From: Bathymodiolus brooksi
Lineage: Eukaryota; Mollusca; Bivalvia; Mytilida; Modiolidae
Length of the DNA stretch: 64,000 bases
Assembly (NCBI GenBank): GCA_963680875.1
Contig: OY804578.1
Location: 2,790,001 to 2,854,000 of the forward strand
Direction of reading: 5' to 3'
Shown piece by piece: positions 1 through 14,016 of the stretch (position 1 is its first letter; every line of letters starts with the position of its first letter). The translations under genes were made by a program, and so were the position numbers. The notes beneath the pieces were generated by a model. That model had not been told where the DNA came from. It worked only from the letters and a program-made list of their open reading frames with translations, and did not search any database.

Positions 1-3000
1 ACCAGTGTCTCTGGATTGTCTTCATCCTGTGTCTGGTGTACCCAATGTTGCCAGTTTCTCTGGATTGTCTTCATCCTGTGTCTGGTGTACCCAATGTTGC
101 CAGTTTCTCTGGATTGCCTTCATCCTGTGTCTGGTGTACCCAATGTTACCAGTGTCTCTGGATTGCCTTCATCCTGTGTCTGGTGTACCCAATGTTGCCA
201 GTTTCTCTGGATTGCCTTCATCCTGTGTCTGGTGTACCCAATGTTACCAGTGTCTCTGGATTGCCTTCATCCTGTGTCTGGTGTACCCAATGTTGCCAGT
301 TTCTCTGGATTGCCTTCATCCTGTGTCTGGTGTACCCAATGTTACCAGTGTCTCTGGATTGCCTTCATCCTGTGTCTGGTGTACCCAATGTTGCCAGTTT
401 CTCTGGATTGTCTTCATCCTGTGTCTGGTGTACCCAATGTTTACCAGTGTCTCTGGATTGCCTTCATCCTGTGTCTGGTGTACCCAATGTTGCCAGTGTC
501 TCTGGATTGTCTTCATCCTGTGTCTGGTGTACCCAATGTTGCCAGTGTCTCTGGATTGCCTTCATCCTGTGTCTGGTGTACCCAATGTTGCCAGTTTCTC
601 TGGATTGCCTTCATCCTGTGTCTGGTGTACCCAATGTTGCCAGTGTCTCTGGATTGCCTTCATCCTGTGTCTGGTGTACCCAATGTTGCCAGTGTCTCTG
701 GATTGTCTTCATCCTGTGTCTGGTGTACCCAATGTTGCCAGTGTCTCTGGATTGTCTTCATCCTGTGTCTGGTGTACCCAATGTTGCCAGTTTCTCTGGA
801 TTGCCTTCATCCTGTGTCTGGTGTACCCAATGTTGCCAGTGTCTCTGGATTGCCTTCATCCTGTGTCTGGTGTACCCAATGTTGCCAGTTTCTCTGGATT
901 GTCTTCATCCTGTGTCTGGTGTACCCAATGTTGCCAGTGTCTCTGGATTGTCTTCATCCTGTGTCTGGTGTACCCAATGTTGCCAGTTTCTCTGGATTGT
1001 CTTCATCCTGTGTCTGGTGTACCCAATGTTGCCAGTTTCTCTGGATTGTCTTCATCCTGTGTCTGGTGTACCCAATGTTGCCAGTTTCTCTGGATTGTCT
1101 TCATCCTGTGTCTGGTGTACCCAATGTTGCCAGTTTCTCTGGATTGCCTTCATCCTGTGTCTGGTGTACCCAATGTTGCCAGTTTCTCTGGATTGTCTTC
1201 ATCCTGTGTCTGGTGTACCCAATGTTGCCAGTTTCTCTGGATTGTCTTCATCCTGTGTCTGGTGTACCCAATGTTGCCAGTTTCTCTGGATTGTCTTCAT
1301 CCTGTGTCTGGTGTACCCAATGTTGCCAGTTTCTCTGGATTGTCTTCATCCTGTGTCTGGTGTACCCAATGTTGCCAGTTTCTCTGGATTGTCTTCATCC
1401 TGTGTCTGGTGTACCCAATGTTGCCAGTTTCTCTGGATTGTCTTCATCCTGTGTCTGGTGTACCCAATGTTGCCAGTTTCTCTGGATTGTCTTCATCCTG
1501 TGTCTGGTGTACCCAATGTTTACCAGTGTCTCTGGATTGTCTTCATCCTGTGTCTGGTGTACCCAATGTTTACCAGTTTCTCTGGATTGTCTTCATCCTG
1601 TGTCTGGTGTACCCAATGTTGCCAGTTTCTCTGGTTTGCCTTCATCCTGTGTCTGGTGTACCCAATGTTGCCAGTTTCTCTGGTTTGCCTTCATCCTGTG
1701 TCTGGTGTACCCAATGTTGCCAGTTTCTCTGGATTGCCTTCATCCTGTGTCTGGTGTACCCAATGTTACCAGTGTCTCTGGATTGCCTTCATCCTGTGTC
1801 TGGTGTACCCAATGTTGCCAGTGTCTCTGGATTGTCTTCATCCTGTGTCTGGTGTACCCAATGTTGCCAGTTTCTCTGGTTTGCCTTCATCCTGTGTCTG
1901 GTGTACCCAATGTTGCCAGTTTCTCTGGATTGCCTTCATCCTGTGTCTGGTGTACCCAATGTTACCAGTGTCTCTGGATTGCCTTCATCCTGTGTCTGGT
2001 GTACCCAATGTTTACCAGTGTCTCTGGATTGCCTTCATCCTGTGTCTGGTGTACCCAATGTTGCCAGTGTCTCTGGATTGTCTTCATCCTGTGTCTGGTG
2101 TACCCAATGTTTACCAGTGTCTCTGGATTGTCTTCATCCTGTGTCTGGTGTACCCAATGTTTACCAGTGTCTCTGGATTGCCTTCATCCTGTGTCTGGTG
2201 TACCCAATGTTGCCAGTGTCTGGATTGTCTTCATCCTGTGTCTGGTGTACCCAATGTTTACCAGTGTCTCTGGATTGCCTTCATCCTGTGTCTGGTGTAC
2301 CCAATGTTACCAGTGTCTCTGGATTGTCTTCATCCTGTGTCTGGTGTACCCAATGTTTACCAGTGTCTCTGGATTGCCTTCATCCTGTGTCTGGTGTACC
2401 CAATGTTTACCAGTGTCTCTGGATTGCCTTCATCCTGTGTCTGGTGTACCCAATGTTTACCAGTGTCTCTGGATTGCCTTCATCCTGTGTCTGGTGTACC
2501 CAATGTTTACCAGTGTCTCTGGATTGCCTTCATCCTGTGTCTGGTGTACCCAATGTTTACCAGTGTCTCTGGATTGTCTTCATCCTGTGTCTGGTGTACC
2601 CAATGTTACCAGTTTCTCTGGATTGCCTTCATCCTGTGTCTGGTGTACCCAATGTTACCAGTGTCTCTGGATTGCCTTCATCCTGTGTCTGGTGTACCCA
2701 ATGTTTACCAGTTTCTCTGGATTGTCTTCATCCTGTGTCTGGTGTACCCAATGTTTACCAGTTTCTCTGGATTGTCTTCATCCTGTGTCTGGTGTACCCA
2801 ATGTTTACCAGTTTCTCTGGATTGTCTTCATCCTGTGTCTGGTGTACCCAATGTTTACCAGTGTCTCTCGATTGCCTTCATCCTGTGTCTGGTGTACCCA
2901 ATGTTTACCAGTGTCTCTGGATTGCCTTCATCCTGTGTCTGGTGTACCCAATGTTGCCAGTGTCTCTGGATTGTCTTCATCCTGTGTCTGGGGTACCCAA

Positions 3001-4253
3001 TGTTTACCAGTGTCTCTGGATTGCCTTCATCCTGTGTCTGGTGTACCCAATGTTTACCAGTTTCTCTGGATTGTCTTCATCCTGTGTCTGGTGTACCCAA
3101 TGTTACCAGTGTCTCTGGATTGCCTTCATCCTGTGTCTGGTGTACCCAATGTTACCAGTGTCTCTGGATTGTCTTCATCCTGTGTCTGGTGTACCCAATG
3201 TTGCCAGTTTCTCTGGATTGCCTTCATCCTGTGTCTGGTGTACCCAATGTTTACCAGTGTCTCTGGATTGTCTTCATCCTGTGTCTGGTGTACCCAATGT
3301 TGCCAGTTTCTCTGGATTGTCTTCATCCTGTGTCTGGTGTACCCAATGTTGCCAGTTTCTCTGGATTGCCTTCATCCTGTGTCTGGTGTACCCAATGTTA
3401 CCAGTGTCTCTGGATTGCCTTCATCCTGTGTCTGGTGTACCCAATGTTGCCAGTTTCTCTGGATTGCCTTCATCCTGTGTCTGGTGTACCCAATGTTACC
3501 AGTGTCTCTGGATTGCCTTCATCCTGTGTCTGGTGTACCCAATGTTGCCAGTTTCTCTGGATTGCCTTCATCCTGTGTCTGGTGTACCCAATGTTACCAG
3601 TGTCTCTGGATTGCCTTCATCCTGTGTCTGGTGTACCCAATGTTGCCAGTTTCTCTGGATTGTCTTCATCCTGTGTCTGGTGTACCCAATGTTTACCAGT
3701 GTCTCTGGATTGCCTTCATCCTGTGTCTGGTGTACCCAATGTTGCCAGTGTCTCTGGATTGTCTTCATCCTGTGTCTGGTGTACCCAATGTTGCCAGTGT
3801 CTCTGGATTGCCTTCATCCTGTGTCTGGTGTACCCAATGTTGCCAGTTTCTCTGGATTGCCTTCATCCTGTGTCTGGTGTACCCAATGTTGCCAGTTTCT
3901 CTGGTTTGCCTTCATCCTGTGTCTGGTGTACCCAATGTTGCCAGTTTCTCTGGATTGCCTTCATCCTGTGTCTGGTGTACCCAATGTTACCAGTGTCTCT
4001 GGATTGCCTTCATCCTGTGTCTGGTGTACCCAATGTTGCCAGTGTCTCTGGATTGTCTTCATCCTGTGTCTGGTGTACCCAATGTTGCCAGTTTCTCTGG
4101 TTTGCCTTCATCCTGTGTCTGGTGTACCCAATGTTGCCAGTTTCTCTGGATTGCCTTCATCCTGTGTCTGGTGTACCCAATGTTGCCAGTGTCTCTGGAT
4201 TGTCTTCATCCTGTGTCTGGTGTACCCAATGTTTACCAGTGTCTCTGGATTGC

Positions 4254-4453
4254 NNNNNNNNNNNNNNNNNNNNNNNNNNNNNNNNNNNNNNNNNNNNNNN
4301 NNNNNNNNNNNNNNNNNNNNNNNNNNNNNNNNNNNNNNNNNNNNNNNNNNNNNNNNNNNNNNNNNNNNNNNNNNNNNNNNNNNNNNNNNNNNNNNNNNNN
4401 NNNNNNNNNNNNNNNNNNNNNNNNNNNNNNNNNNNNNNNNNNNNNNNNNNNNN
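4254..4453. other. Assembly gap of 200 N inside the satellite
   Basis: Exactly 200 N, a typical placeholder length. Recognisable satellite units lie on both sides, so the missing sequence is probably more satellite of unknown length. Distances measured across this point are not reliable. Confidence 0.98.
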
Positions 4454-7400
4454 TTTCTCTGGATTGTCTTCATCCTGTGTCTGGTGTACCCAATGTTGCC
4501 AGTGTCTCTGGATTGTCTTCATCCTGTGTCTGGTGTACCCAATGTTGCCAGTTTCTCTGGATTGTCTTCATCCTGTGTCTGGTGTACCCAATGTTGCCAG
4601 TTTCTCTGGATTGTCTTCATCCTGTGTCTGGTGTACCCAATGTTGCCAGTTTCTCTGGATTGTCTTCATCCTGTGTCTGGTGTACCCAATGTTGCCAGTT
4701 TCTCTGGATTGTCTTCATCCTGTGTCTGGTGTACCCAATGTTGCCAGTTTCTCTGGATTGTCTTCATCCTGTGTCTGGTGTACCCAATGTTGCCAGTTTC
4801 TCTGGATTGTCTTCATCCTGTGTCTGGTGTACCCAATGTTGCCAGTTTCTCTGGATTGTCTTCATCCTGTGTCTGGTGTACCCAATGTTGCCAGTTTCTC
4901 TGGATTGTCTTCATCCTGTGTCTGGTGTACCCAATGTTTACCAGTTTCTCTGGATTGTCTTCATCCTGTGTCTGGTGTACCCAATGTTTACCAGTTTCTC
5001 TGGATTGTCTTCATCCTGTGTCTGGTGTACCCAATGTTTACCAGTTTCTCTGGATTGTCTTCATCCTGTGTCTGGTGTACCCAATGTTTACCAGTGTCTC
5101 TCGATTGCCTTCATCCTGTGTCTGGTGTACCCAATGTTTACCAGTGTCTCTGGATTGCCTTCATCCTGTGTCTGGTGTACCCAATGTTGCCAGTGTCTCT
5201 GGATTGTCTTCATCCTGTGTCTGGTGTACCCAATGTTTACCAGTGTCTCTGGATTGCCTTCATCCTGTGTCTGGTGTACCCAATGTTTACCAGTTTCTCT
5301 GGATTGTCTTCATCCTGTGTCTGGTGTACCCAATGTTACCAGTGTCTCTGGATTGCCTTCATCCTGTGTCTGGTGTACCCAATGTTACCAGTGTCTCTGG
5401 ATTGTCTTCATCCTGTGTCTGGTGTACCCAATGTTGCCAGTTTCTCTGGATTGCCTTCATCCTGTGTCTGGTGTACCCAATGTTTACCAGTGTCTCTGGA
5501 TTGTCTTCATCCTGTGTCTGGTGTACCCAATGTTGCCAGTTTCTCTGGATTGTCTTCATCCTGTGTCTGGTGTACCCAATGTTGCCAGTTTCTCTGGATT
5601 GCCTTCATCCTGTGTCTGGTGTACCCAATGTTACCAGTGTCTCTGGATTGCCTTCATCCTGTGTCTGGTGTACCCAATGTTGCCAGTTTCTCTGGATTGC
5701 CTTCATCCTGTGTCTGGTGTACCCAATGTTACCAGTGTCTCTGGATTGCCTTCATCCTGTGTCTGGTGTACCCAATGTTGCCAGTTTCTCTGGATTGCCT
5801 TCATCCTGTGTCTGGTGTACCCAATGTTACCAGTGTCTCTGGATTGCCTTCATCCTGTGTCTGGTGTACCCAATGTTGCCAGTTTCTCTGGATTGTCTTC
5901 ATCCTGTGTCTGGTGTACCCAATGTTTACCAGTGTCTCTGGATTGCCTTCATCCTGTGTCTGGTGTACCCAATGTTGCCAGTGTCTCTGGATTGTCTTCA
6001 TCCTGTGTCTGGTGTACCCAATGTTGCCAGTGTCTCTGGATTGCCTTCATCCTGTGTCTGGTGTACCCAATGTTGCCAGTTTCTCTGGATTGCCTTCATC
6101 CTGTGTCTGGTGTACCCAATGTTGCCAGTGTCTCTGGATTGCCTTCATCCTGTGTCTGGTGTACCCAATGTTGCCAGTGTCTCTGGATTGTCTTCATCCT
6201 GTGTCTGGTGTACCCAATGTTGCCAGTGTCTCTGGATTGTCTTCATCCTGTGTCTGGTGTACCCAATGTTGCCAGTTTCTCTGGATTGCCTTCATCCTGT
6301 GTCTGGTGTACCCAATGTTGCCAGTGTCTCTGGATTGCCTTCATCCTGTGTCTGGTGTACCCAATGTTGCCAGTTTCTCTGGATTGTCTTCATCCTGTGT
6401 CTGGTGTACCCAATGTTGCCAGTGTCTCTGGATTGTCTTCATCCTGTGTCTGGTGTACCCAATGTTGCCAGTTTCTCTGGATTGTCTTCATCCTGTGTCT
6501 GGTGTACCCAATGTTGCCAGTTTCTCTGGATTGTCTTCATCCTGTGTCTGGTGTACCCAATGTTGCCAGTTTCTCTGGATTGTCTTCATCCTGTGTCTGG
6601 TGTACCCAATGTTGCCAGTTTCTCTGGATTGTCTTCATCCTGTGTCTGGTGTACCCAATGTTGCCAGTTTCTCTGGATTGTCTTCATCCTGTGTCTGGTG
6701 TACCCAATGTTGCCAGTTTCTCTGGATTGTCTTCATCCTGTGTCTGGTGTACCCAATGTTGCCAGTTTCTCTGGATTGTCTTCATCCTGTGTCTGGTGTA
6801 CCCAATGTTGCCAGTTTCTCTGGATTGTCTTCATCCTGTGTCTGGTGTACCCAATGTTGCCAGTTTCTCTGGATTGTCTTCATCCTGTGTCTGGTGTACC
6901 CAATGTTGCCAGTTTCTCTGGATTGTCTTCATCCTGTGTCTGGTGTACCCAATGTTGCCAGTTTCTCTGGATTGTCTTCATCCTGTGTCTGGTGTACCCA
7001 ATGTTTACCAGTGTCTCTGGATTGTCTTCATCCTGTGTCTGGTGTACCCAATGTTTACCAGTTTCTCTGGATTGTCTTCATCCTGTGTCTGGTGTACCCA
7101 ATGTTGCCAGTTTCTCTGGTTTGCCTTCATCCTGTGTCTGGTGTACCCAATGTTGCCAGTTTCTCTGGTTTGCCTTCATCCTGTGTCTGGTGTACCCAAT
7201 GTTGCCAGTTTCTCTGGATTGCCTTCATCCTGTGTCTGGTGTACCCAATGTTACCAGTGTCTCTGGATTGCCTTCATCCTGTGTCTGGTGTACCCAATGT
7301 TGCCAGTGTCTCTGGATTGTCTTCATCCTGTGTCTGGTGTACCCAATGTTGCCAGTTTCTCTGGTTTGCCTTCATCCTGTGTCTGGTGTACCCAATGTTG

Positions 7401-7696
7401 CCAGTTTCTCTGGATTGCCTTCATCCTGTGTCTGGTGTACCCAATGTTACCAGTGTCTCTGGATTGCCTTCATCCTGTGTCTGGTGTACCCAATGTTTAC
7501 CAGTGTCTCTGGATTGCCTTCATCCTGTGTCTGGTGTACCCAATGTTGCCAGTGTCTCTGGATTGTCTTCATCCTGTGTCTGGTGTACCCAATGTTTACC
7601 AGTGTCTCTGGATTGTCTTCATCCTGTGTCTGGTGTACCCAATGTTTACCAGTGTCTCTGGATTGCCTTCATCCTGTGTCTGGTGTACCCAATGTT

Positions 7697-10600
7697 GCCA
7701 GTGTCTGGATTGTCTTCATCCTGTGTCTGGTGTACCCAATGTTTACCAGTGTCTCTGGATTGCCTTCATCCTGTGTCTGGTGTACCCAATGTTACCAGTG
7801 TCTCTGGATTGTCTTCATCCTGTGTCTGGTGTACCCAATGTTTACCAGTGTCTCTGGATTGCCTTCATCCTGTGTCTGGTGTACCCAATGTTTACCAGTG
7901 TCTCTGGATTGCCTTCATCCTGTGTCTGGTGTACCCAATGTTTACCAGTGTCTCTGGATTGCCTTCATCCTGTGTCTGGTGTACCCAATGTTTACCAGTG
8001 TCTCTGGATTGCCTTCATCCTGTGTCTGGTGTACCCAATGTTTACCAGTGTCTCTGGATTGTCTTCATCCTGTGTCTGGTGTACCCAATGTTACCAGTTT
8101 CTCTGGATTGCCTTCATCCTGTGTCTGGTGTACCCAATGTTACCAGTGTCTCTGGATTGCCTTCATCCTGTGTCTGGTGTACCCAATGTTTACCAGTGTC
8201 TCTGGATTGCCTTCATCCTGTGTCTGGTGTACCCAATGTTTACCAGTGTCTCTGGATTGCCTTCATCCTGTGTCTGGTGTACCCAATGTTTACCAGTGTC
8301 TCTGGATTGCCTTCATCCTGTGTCTGGTGTACCCAATGTTTACCAGTGTCTCTGGATTGCCTTCATCCTGTGTCTGGTGTACCCTATGTTACCAGTGTCT
8401 CTGGATTGTCTTCATCCTGTGTCTGGTGTACCCAATGTTACCAGTGTCTCTGGTTTGCCTTCATCCTGTGTCTGGTGTACCCAATGTTACCAGTGTCTCT
8501 GGATTGTCTTCATCCTGTGTCTGGTGTACCCAATGTTACCAGTGTCTCTGGTTTGTCTTCATCCTGTGTCTGGTGTACCCAATGTTTACCAGTTTCTCTG
8601 GATTGTCTTCATCCTGTGTCTGGTGTACCCAATGTTTACCAGTTTCTCTGGATTGCCTTCATCCTGTGTCTGGTGTACCCAATGTTTACCAGTGTCTCTG
8701 GATTGCCTTCATCCTGTGTCTGGTGTACCCAATGTTTACCAGTGTCTCTGGATTGCCTTCATCCTGTGTCTGGTGTACCCAATGTTTACCAGTGTCTCTG
8801 GATTGCCTTCATCCTGTGTCTGGTGTACCCTATGTTACCAGTGTCTCTGGATTGTCTTCATCCTGTGTCTGGTGTACCCAATGTTACCAGTGTCTCTGGT
8901 TTGCCTTCATCCTGTGTCTGGTGTACCCAATGTTACCAGTGTCTCTGGATTGTCTTCATCCTGTGTCTGGTGTACCCAATGTTACCAGTGTCTCTGGTTT
9001 GTCTTCATCCTGTGTCTGGTGTACCCAATGTTTACCAGTTTCTCTGGATTGTCTTCATCCTGTGTCTGGTGTACCCAATGTTTACCAGTTTCTCTGGATT
9101 GCCTTCATCCTGTGTCTGGTGTACCCAATGTTTACCAGTGTCTCTGGATTGCCTTCATCCTGTGTCTGGTGTACCCAATGTTTACCAGTGTCTCTGGATT
9201 ACCTTCATCCTGTGTCTGGTGTACCCAATGTTTACCAGTGTCTCTGGATTGCCTTCATCCTGTGTCTGGTGTACCCAATGTTACCAGTGTCTCTGGATTG
9301 TCTTCATCCTGTGTCTGGTGTACCCAATGTTGCCAGTTTCTCTGGATTGTCTTCATCCTGTGTCTGGTGTACCCAATGTTGCCAGTTTCTCTGGATTGTC
9401 TTCATCCTGTGTCTGGTGTACCCAATGTTGCCAGTTTCTCTGGATTGTCTTCATCCTGTGTCTGGTGTACCCAATGTTGCCAGTTTCTCTGGATTGTCTT
9501 CATCCTGTGTCTGGTGTACCCAATGTTGCCAGTTTCTCTGGATTGTCTTCATCCTGTGTCTGGTGTACCCAATGTTGCCAGTTTCTCTGGATTGTCTTCA
9601 TCCTGTGTCTGGTGTACCCAATGTTGCCAGTTTCTCTGGATTGTCTTCATCCTGTGTCTGGTGTACCCAATGTTGCCAGTTTCTCTGGATTGTCTTCATC
9701 CTGTGTCTGGTGTACCCAATGTTGCCAGTTTCTCTGGATTGTCTTCATCCTGTGTCTGGTGTACCCAATGTTGCCAGTTTCTCTGGATTGTCTTCATCCT
9801 GTGTCTGGTGTACCCAATGTTTACCAGTGTCTCTGGATTGTCTTCATCCTGTGTCTGGTGTACCCAATGTTTACCAGTTTCTCTGGATTGTCTTCATCCT
9901 GTGTCTGGTGTACCCAATGTTGCCAGTTTCTCTGGTTTGCCTTCATCCTGTGTCTGGTGTACCCAATGTTGCCAGTTTCTCTGGTTTGCCTTCATCCTGT
10001 GTCTGGTGTACCCAATGTTGCCAGTTTCTCTGGATTGCCTTCATCCTGTGTCTGGTGTACCCAATGTTACCAGTGTCTCTGGATTGCCTTCATCCTGTGT
10101 CTGGTGTACCCAATGTTGCCAGTTTCTCTGGATTGTCTTCATCCTGTGTCTGGTGTACCCAATGTTGCCAGTTTCTCTGGATTGTCTTCATCCTGTGTCT
10201 GGTGTACCCAATGTTGCCAGTTTCTCTGGATTGTCTTCATCCTGTGTCTGGTGTACCCAATGTTGCCAGTTTCTCTGGATTGTCTTCATCCTGTGTCTGG
10301 TGTACCCAATGTTGCCAGTTTCTCTGGATTGTCTTCATCCTGTGTCTGGTGTACCCAATGTTGCCAGTTTCTCTGGATTGTCTTCATCCTGTGTCTGGTG
10401 TACCCAATGTTGCCAGTTTCTCTGGATTGTCTTCATCCTGTGTCTGGTGTACCCAATGTTGCCAGTTTCTCTGGATTGTCTTCATCCTGTGTCTGGTGTA
10501 CCCAATGTTTACCAGTGTCTCTGGATTGTCTTCATCCTGTGTCTGGTGTACCCAATGTTTACCAGTTTCTCTGGATTGTCTTCATCCTGTGTCTGGTGTA

Positions 10601-13600
10601 CCCAATGTTGCCAGTTTCTCTGGTTTGCCTTCATCCTGTGTCTGGTGTACCCAATGTTGCCAGTTTCTCTGGTTTGCCTTCATCCTGTGTCTGGTGTACC
10701 CAATGTTGCCAGTTTCTCTGGATTGCCTTCATCCTGTGTCTGGTGTACCCAATGTTACCAGTGTCTCTGGATTGCCTTCATCCTGTGTCTGGTGTACCCA
10801 ATGTTGCCAGTGTCTCTGGATTGTCTTCATCCTGTGTCTGGTGTACCCAATGTTGCCAGTTTCTCTGGTTTGCCTTCATCCTGTGTCTGGTGTACCCAAT
10901 GTTGCCAGTTTCTCTGGATTGCCTTCATCCTGTGTCTGGTGTACCCAATGTTACCAGTGTCTCTGGATTGCCTTCATCCTGTGTCTGGTGTACCCAATGT
11001 TTACCAGTGTCTCTGGATTGCCTTCATCCTGTGTCTGGTGTACCCAATGTTGCCAGTGTCTCTGGATTGTCTTCATCCTGTGTCTGGTGTACCCAATGTT
11101 TACCAGTGTCTCTGGATTGTCTTCATCCTGTGTCTGGTGTACCCAATGTTTACCAGTGTCTCTGGATTGCCTTCATCCTGTGTCTGGTGTACCCAATGTT
11201 GCCAGTGTCTGGATTGTCTTCATCCTGTGTCTGGTGTACCCAATGTTTACCAGTGTCTCTGGATTGCCTTCATCCTGTGTCTGGTGTACCCAATGTTACC
11301 AGTGTCTCTGGATTGTCTTCATCCTGTGTCTGGTGTACCCAATGTTTACCAGTGTCTCTGGATTGCCTTCATCCTGTGTCTGGTGTACCCAATGTTTACC
11401 AGTGTCTCTGGATTGCCTTCATCCTGTGTCTGGTGTACCCAATGTTTACCAGTGTCTCTGGATTGCCTTCATCCTGTGTCTGGTGTACCCAATGTTTACC
11501 AGTGTCTCTGGATTGCCTTCATCCTGTGTCTGGTGTACCCAATGTTTACCAGTGTCTCTGGATTGTCTTCATCCTGTGTCTGGTGTACCCAATGTTACCA
11601 GTTTCTCTGGATTGCCTTCATCCTGTGTCTGGTGTACCCAATGTTACCAGTGTCTCTGGATTGCCTTCATCCTGTGTCTGGTGTACCCAATGTTTACCAG
11701 TGTCTCTGGATTGCCTTCATCCTGTGTCTGGTGTACCCAATGTTTACCAGTGTCTCTGGATTGCCTTCATCCTGTGTCTGGTGTACCCAATGTTTACCAG
11801 TGTCTCTGGATTGCCTTCATCCTGTGTCTGGTGTACCCAATGTTTACCAGTGTCTCTGGATTGCCTTCATCCTGTGTCTGGTGTACCCTATGTTACCAGT
11901 GTCTCTGGATTGTCTTCATCCTGTGTCTGGTGTACCCAATGTTACCAGTGTCTCTGGTTTGCCTTCATCCTGTGTCTGGTGTACCCAATGTTACCAGTGT
12001 CTCTGGATTGTCTTCATCCTGTGTCTGGTGTACCCAATGTTACCAGTGTCTCTGGTTTGTCTTCATCCTGTGTCTGGTGTACCCAATGTTTACCAGTTTC
12101 TCTGGATTGTCTTCATCCTGTGTCTGGTGTACCCAATGTTTACCAGTTTCTCTGGATTGCCTTCATCCTGTGTCTGGTGTACCCAATGTTTACCAGTGTC
12201 TCTGGATTGCCTTCATCCTGTGTCTGGTGTACCCAATGTTTACCAGTGTCTCTGGATTGCCTTCATCCTGTGTCTGGTGTACCCAATGTTTACCAGTGTC
12301 TCTGGATTGCCTTCATCCTGTGTCTGGTGTACCCTATGTTACCAGTGTCTCTGGATTGTCTTCATCCTGTGTCTGGTGTACCCAATGTTACCAGTGTCTC
12401 TGGTTTGCCTTCATCCTGTGTCTGGTGTACCCAATGTTACCAGTGTCTCTGGATTGTCTTCATCCTGTGTCTGGTGTACCCAATGTTACCAGTGTCTCTG
12501 GTTTGTCTTCATCCTGTGTCTGGTGTACCCAATGTTTACCAGTTTCTCTGGATTGTCTTCATCCTGTGTCTGGTGTACCCAATGTTTACCAGTTTCTCTG
12601 GATTGCCTTCATCCTGTGTCTGGTGTACCCAATGTTTACCAGTGTCTCTGGATTGCCTTCATCCTGTGTCTGGTGTACCCAATGTTTACCAGTGTCTCTG
12701 GATTACCTTCATCCTGTGTCTGGTGTACCCAATGTTTACCAGTGTCTCTGGATTGCCTTCATCCTGTGTCTGGTGTACCCAATGTTACCAGTGTCTCTGG
12801 ATTGTCTTCATCCTGTGTCTGGTGTACCCAATGTTGCCAGTTTCTCTGGATTGTCTTCATCCTGTGTCTGGTGTACCCAATGTTGCCAGTTTCTCTGGAT
12901 TGTCTTCATCCTGTGTCTGGTGTACCCAATGTTGCCAGTTTCTCTGGATTGTCTTCATCCTGTGTCTGGTGTACCCAATGTTGCCAGTTTCTCTGGATTG
13001 TCTTCATCCTGTGTCTGGTGTACCCAATGTTGCCAGTTTCTCTGGATTGTCTTCATCCTGTGTCTGGTGTACCCAATGTTGCCAGTTTCTCTGGATTGTC
13101 TTCATCCTGTGTCTGGTGTACCCAATGTTGCCAGTTTCTCTGGATTGTCTTCATCCTGTGTCTGGTGTACCCAATGTTGCCAGTTTCTCTGGATTGTCTT
13201 CATCCTGTGTCTGGTGTACCCAATGTTGCCAGTTTCTCTGGATTGTCTTCATCCTGTGTCTGGTGTACCCAATGTTGCCAGTTTCTCTGGATTGTCTTCA
13301 TCCTGTGTCTGGTGTACCCAATGTTTACCAGTGTCTCTGGATTGTCTTCATCCTGTGTCTGGTGTACCCAATGTTTACCAGTTTCTCTGGATTGTCTTCA
13401 TCCTGTGTCTGGTGTACCCAATGTTGCCAGTTTCTCTGGTTTGCCTTCATCCTGTGTCTGGTGTACCCAATGTTGCCAGTTTCTCTGGTTTGCCTTCATC
13501 CTGTGTCTGGTGTACCCAATGTTGCCAGTTTCTCTGGATTGCCTTCATCCTGTGTCTGGTGTACCCAATGTTACCAGTGTCTCTGGATTGCCTTCATCCT

Positions 13601-14016
13601 GTGTCTGGTGTACCCAATGTTGCCAGTGTCTCTGGATTGTCTTCATCCTGTGTCTGGTGTACCCAATGTTGCCAGTTTCTCTGGTTTGCCTTCATCCTGT
13701 GTCTGGTGTACCCAATGTTGCCAGTTTCTCTGGATTGCCTTCATCCTGTGTCTGGTGTACCCAATGTTACCAGTGTCTCTGGATTGCCTTCATCCTGTGT
13801 CTGGTGTACCCAATGTTTACCAGTGTCTCTGGATTGCCTTCATCCTGTGTCTGGTGTACCCAATGTTGCCAGTGTCTCTGGATTGTCTTCATCCTGTGTC
13901 TGGTGTACCCAATGTTTACCAGTGTCTCTGGATTGTCTTCATCCTGTGTCTGGTGTACCCAATGTTTACCAGTGTCTCTGGATTGCCTTCATCCTGTGTC
14001 TGGTGTACCCAATGTT
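7697..14016 (+). repeat. Higher-order repeat blocks of 3504 and 2816 bp within the satellite
   Basis: Rare variants mark duplicated blocks. The 45-bp short unit begins at 7697, 11201 and 14017. The variant ACCCTATG lies at 8381, 8827, 11885, 12331 and 14701. The variant GGATTACC recurs from 9197 to 12701. Block to block, 7697 to 11201, 8381 to 11885, 8827 to 12331 and 9197 to 12701 are all exactly 3504 bp; 11201 to 14017 and 11885 to 14701 are both 2816 bp. The second block is therefore a shortened copy of the first. Confidence 0.88.

Noticed and set aside
4254..4453. Break in the satellite as a biological boundary
   Set aside because: It is a 200-N gap with satellite on both sides, so it says nothing about biology.
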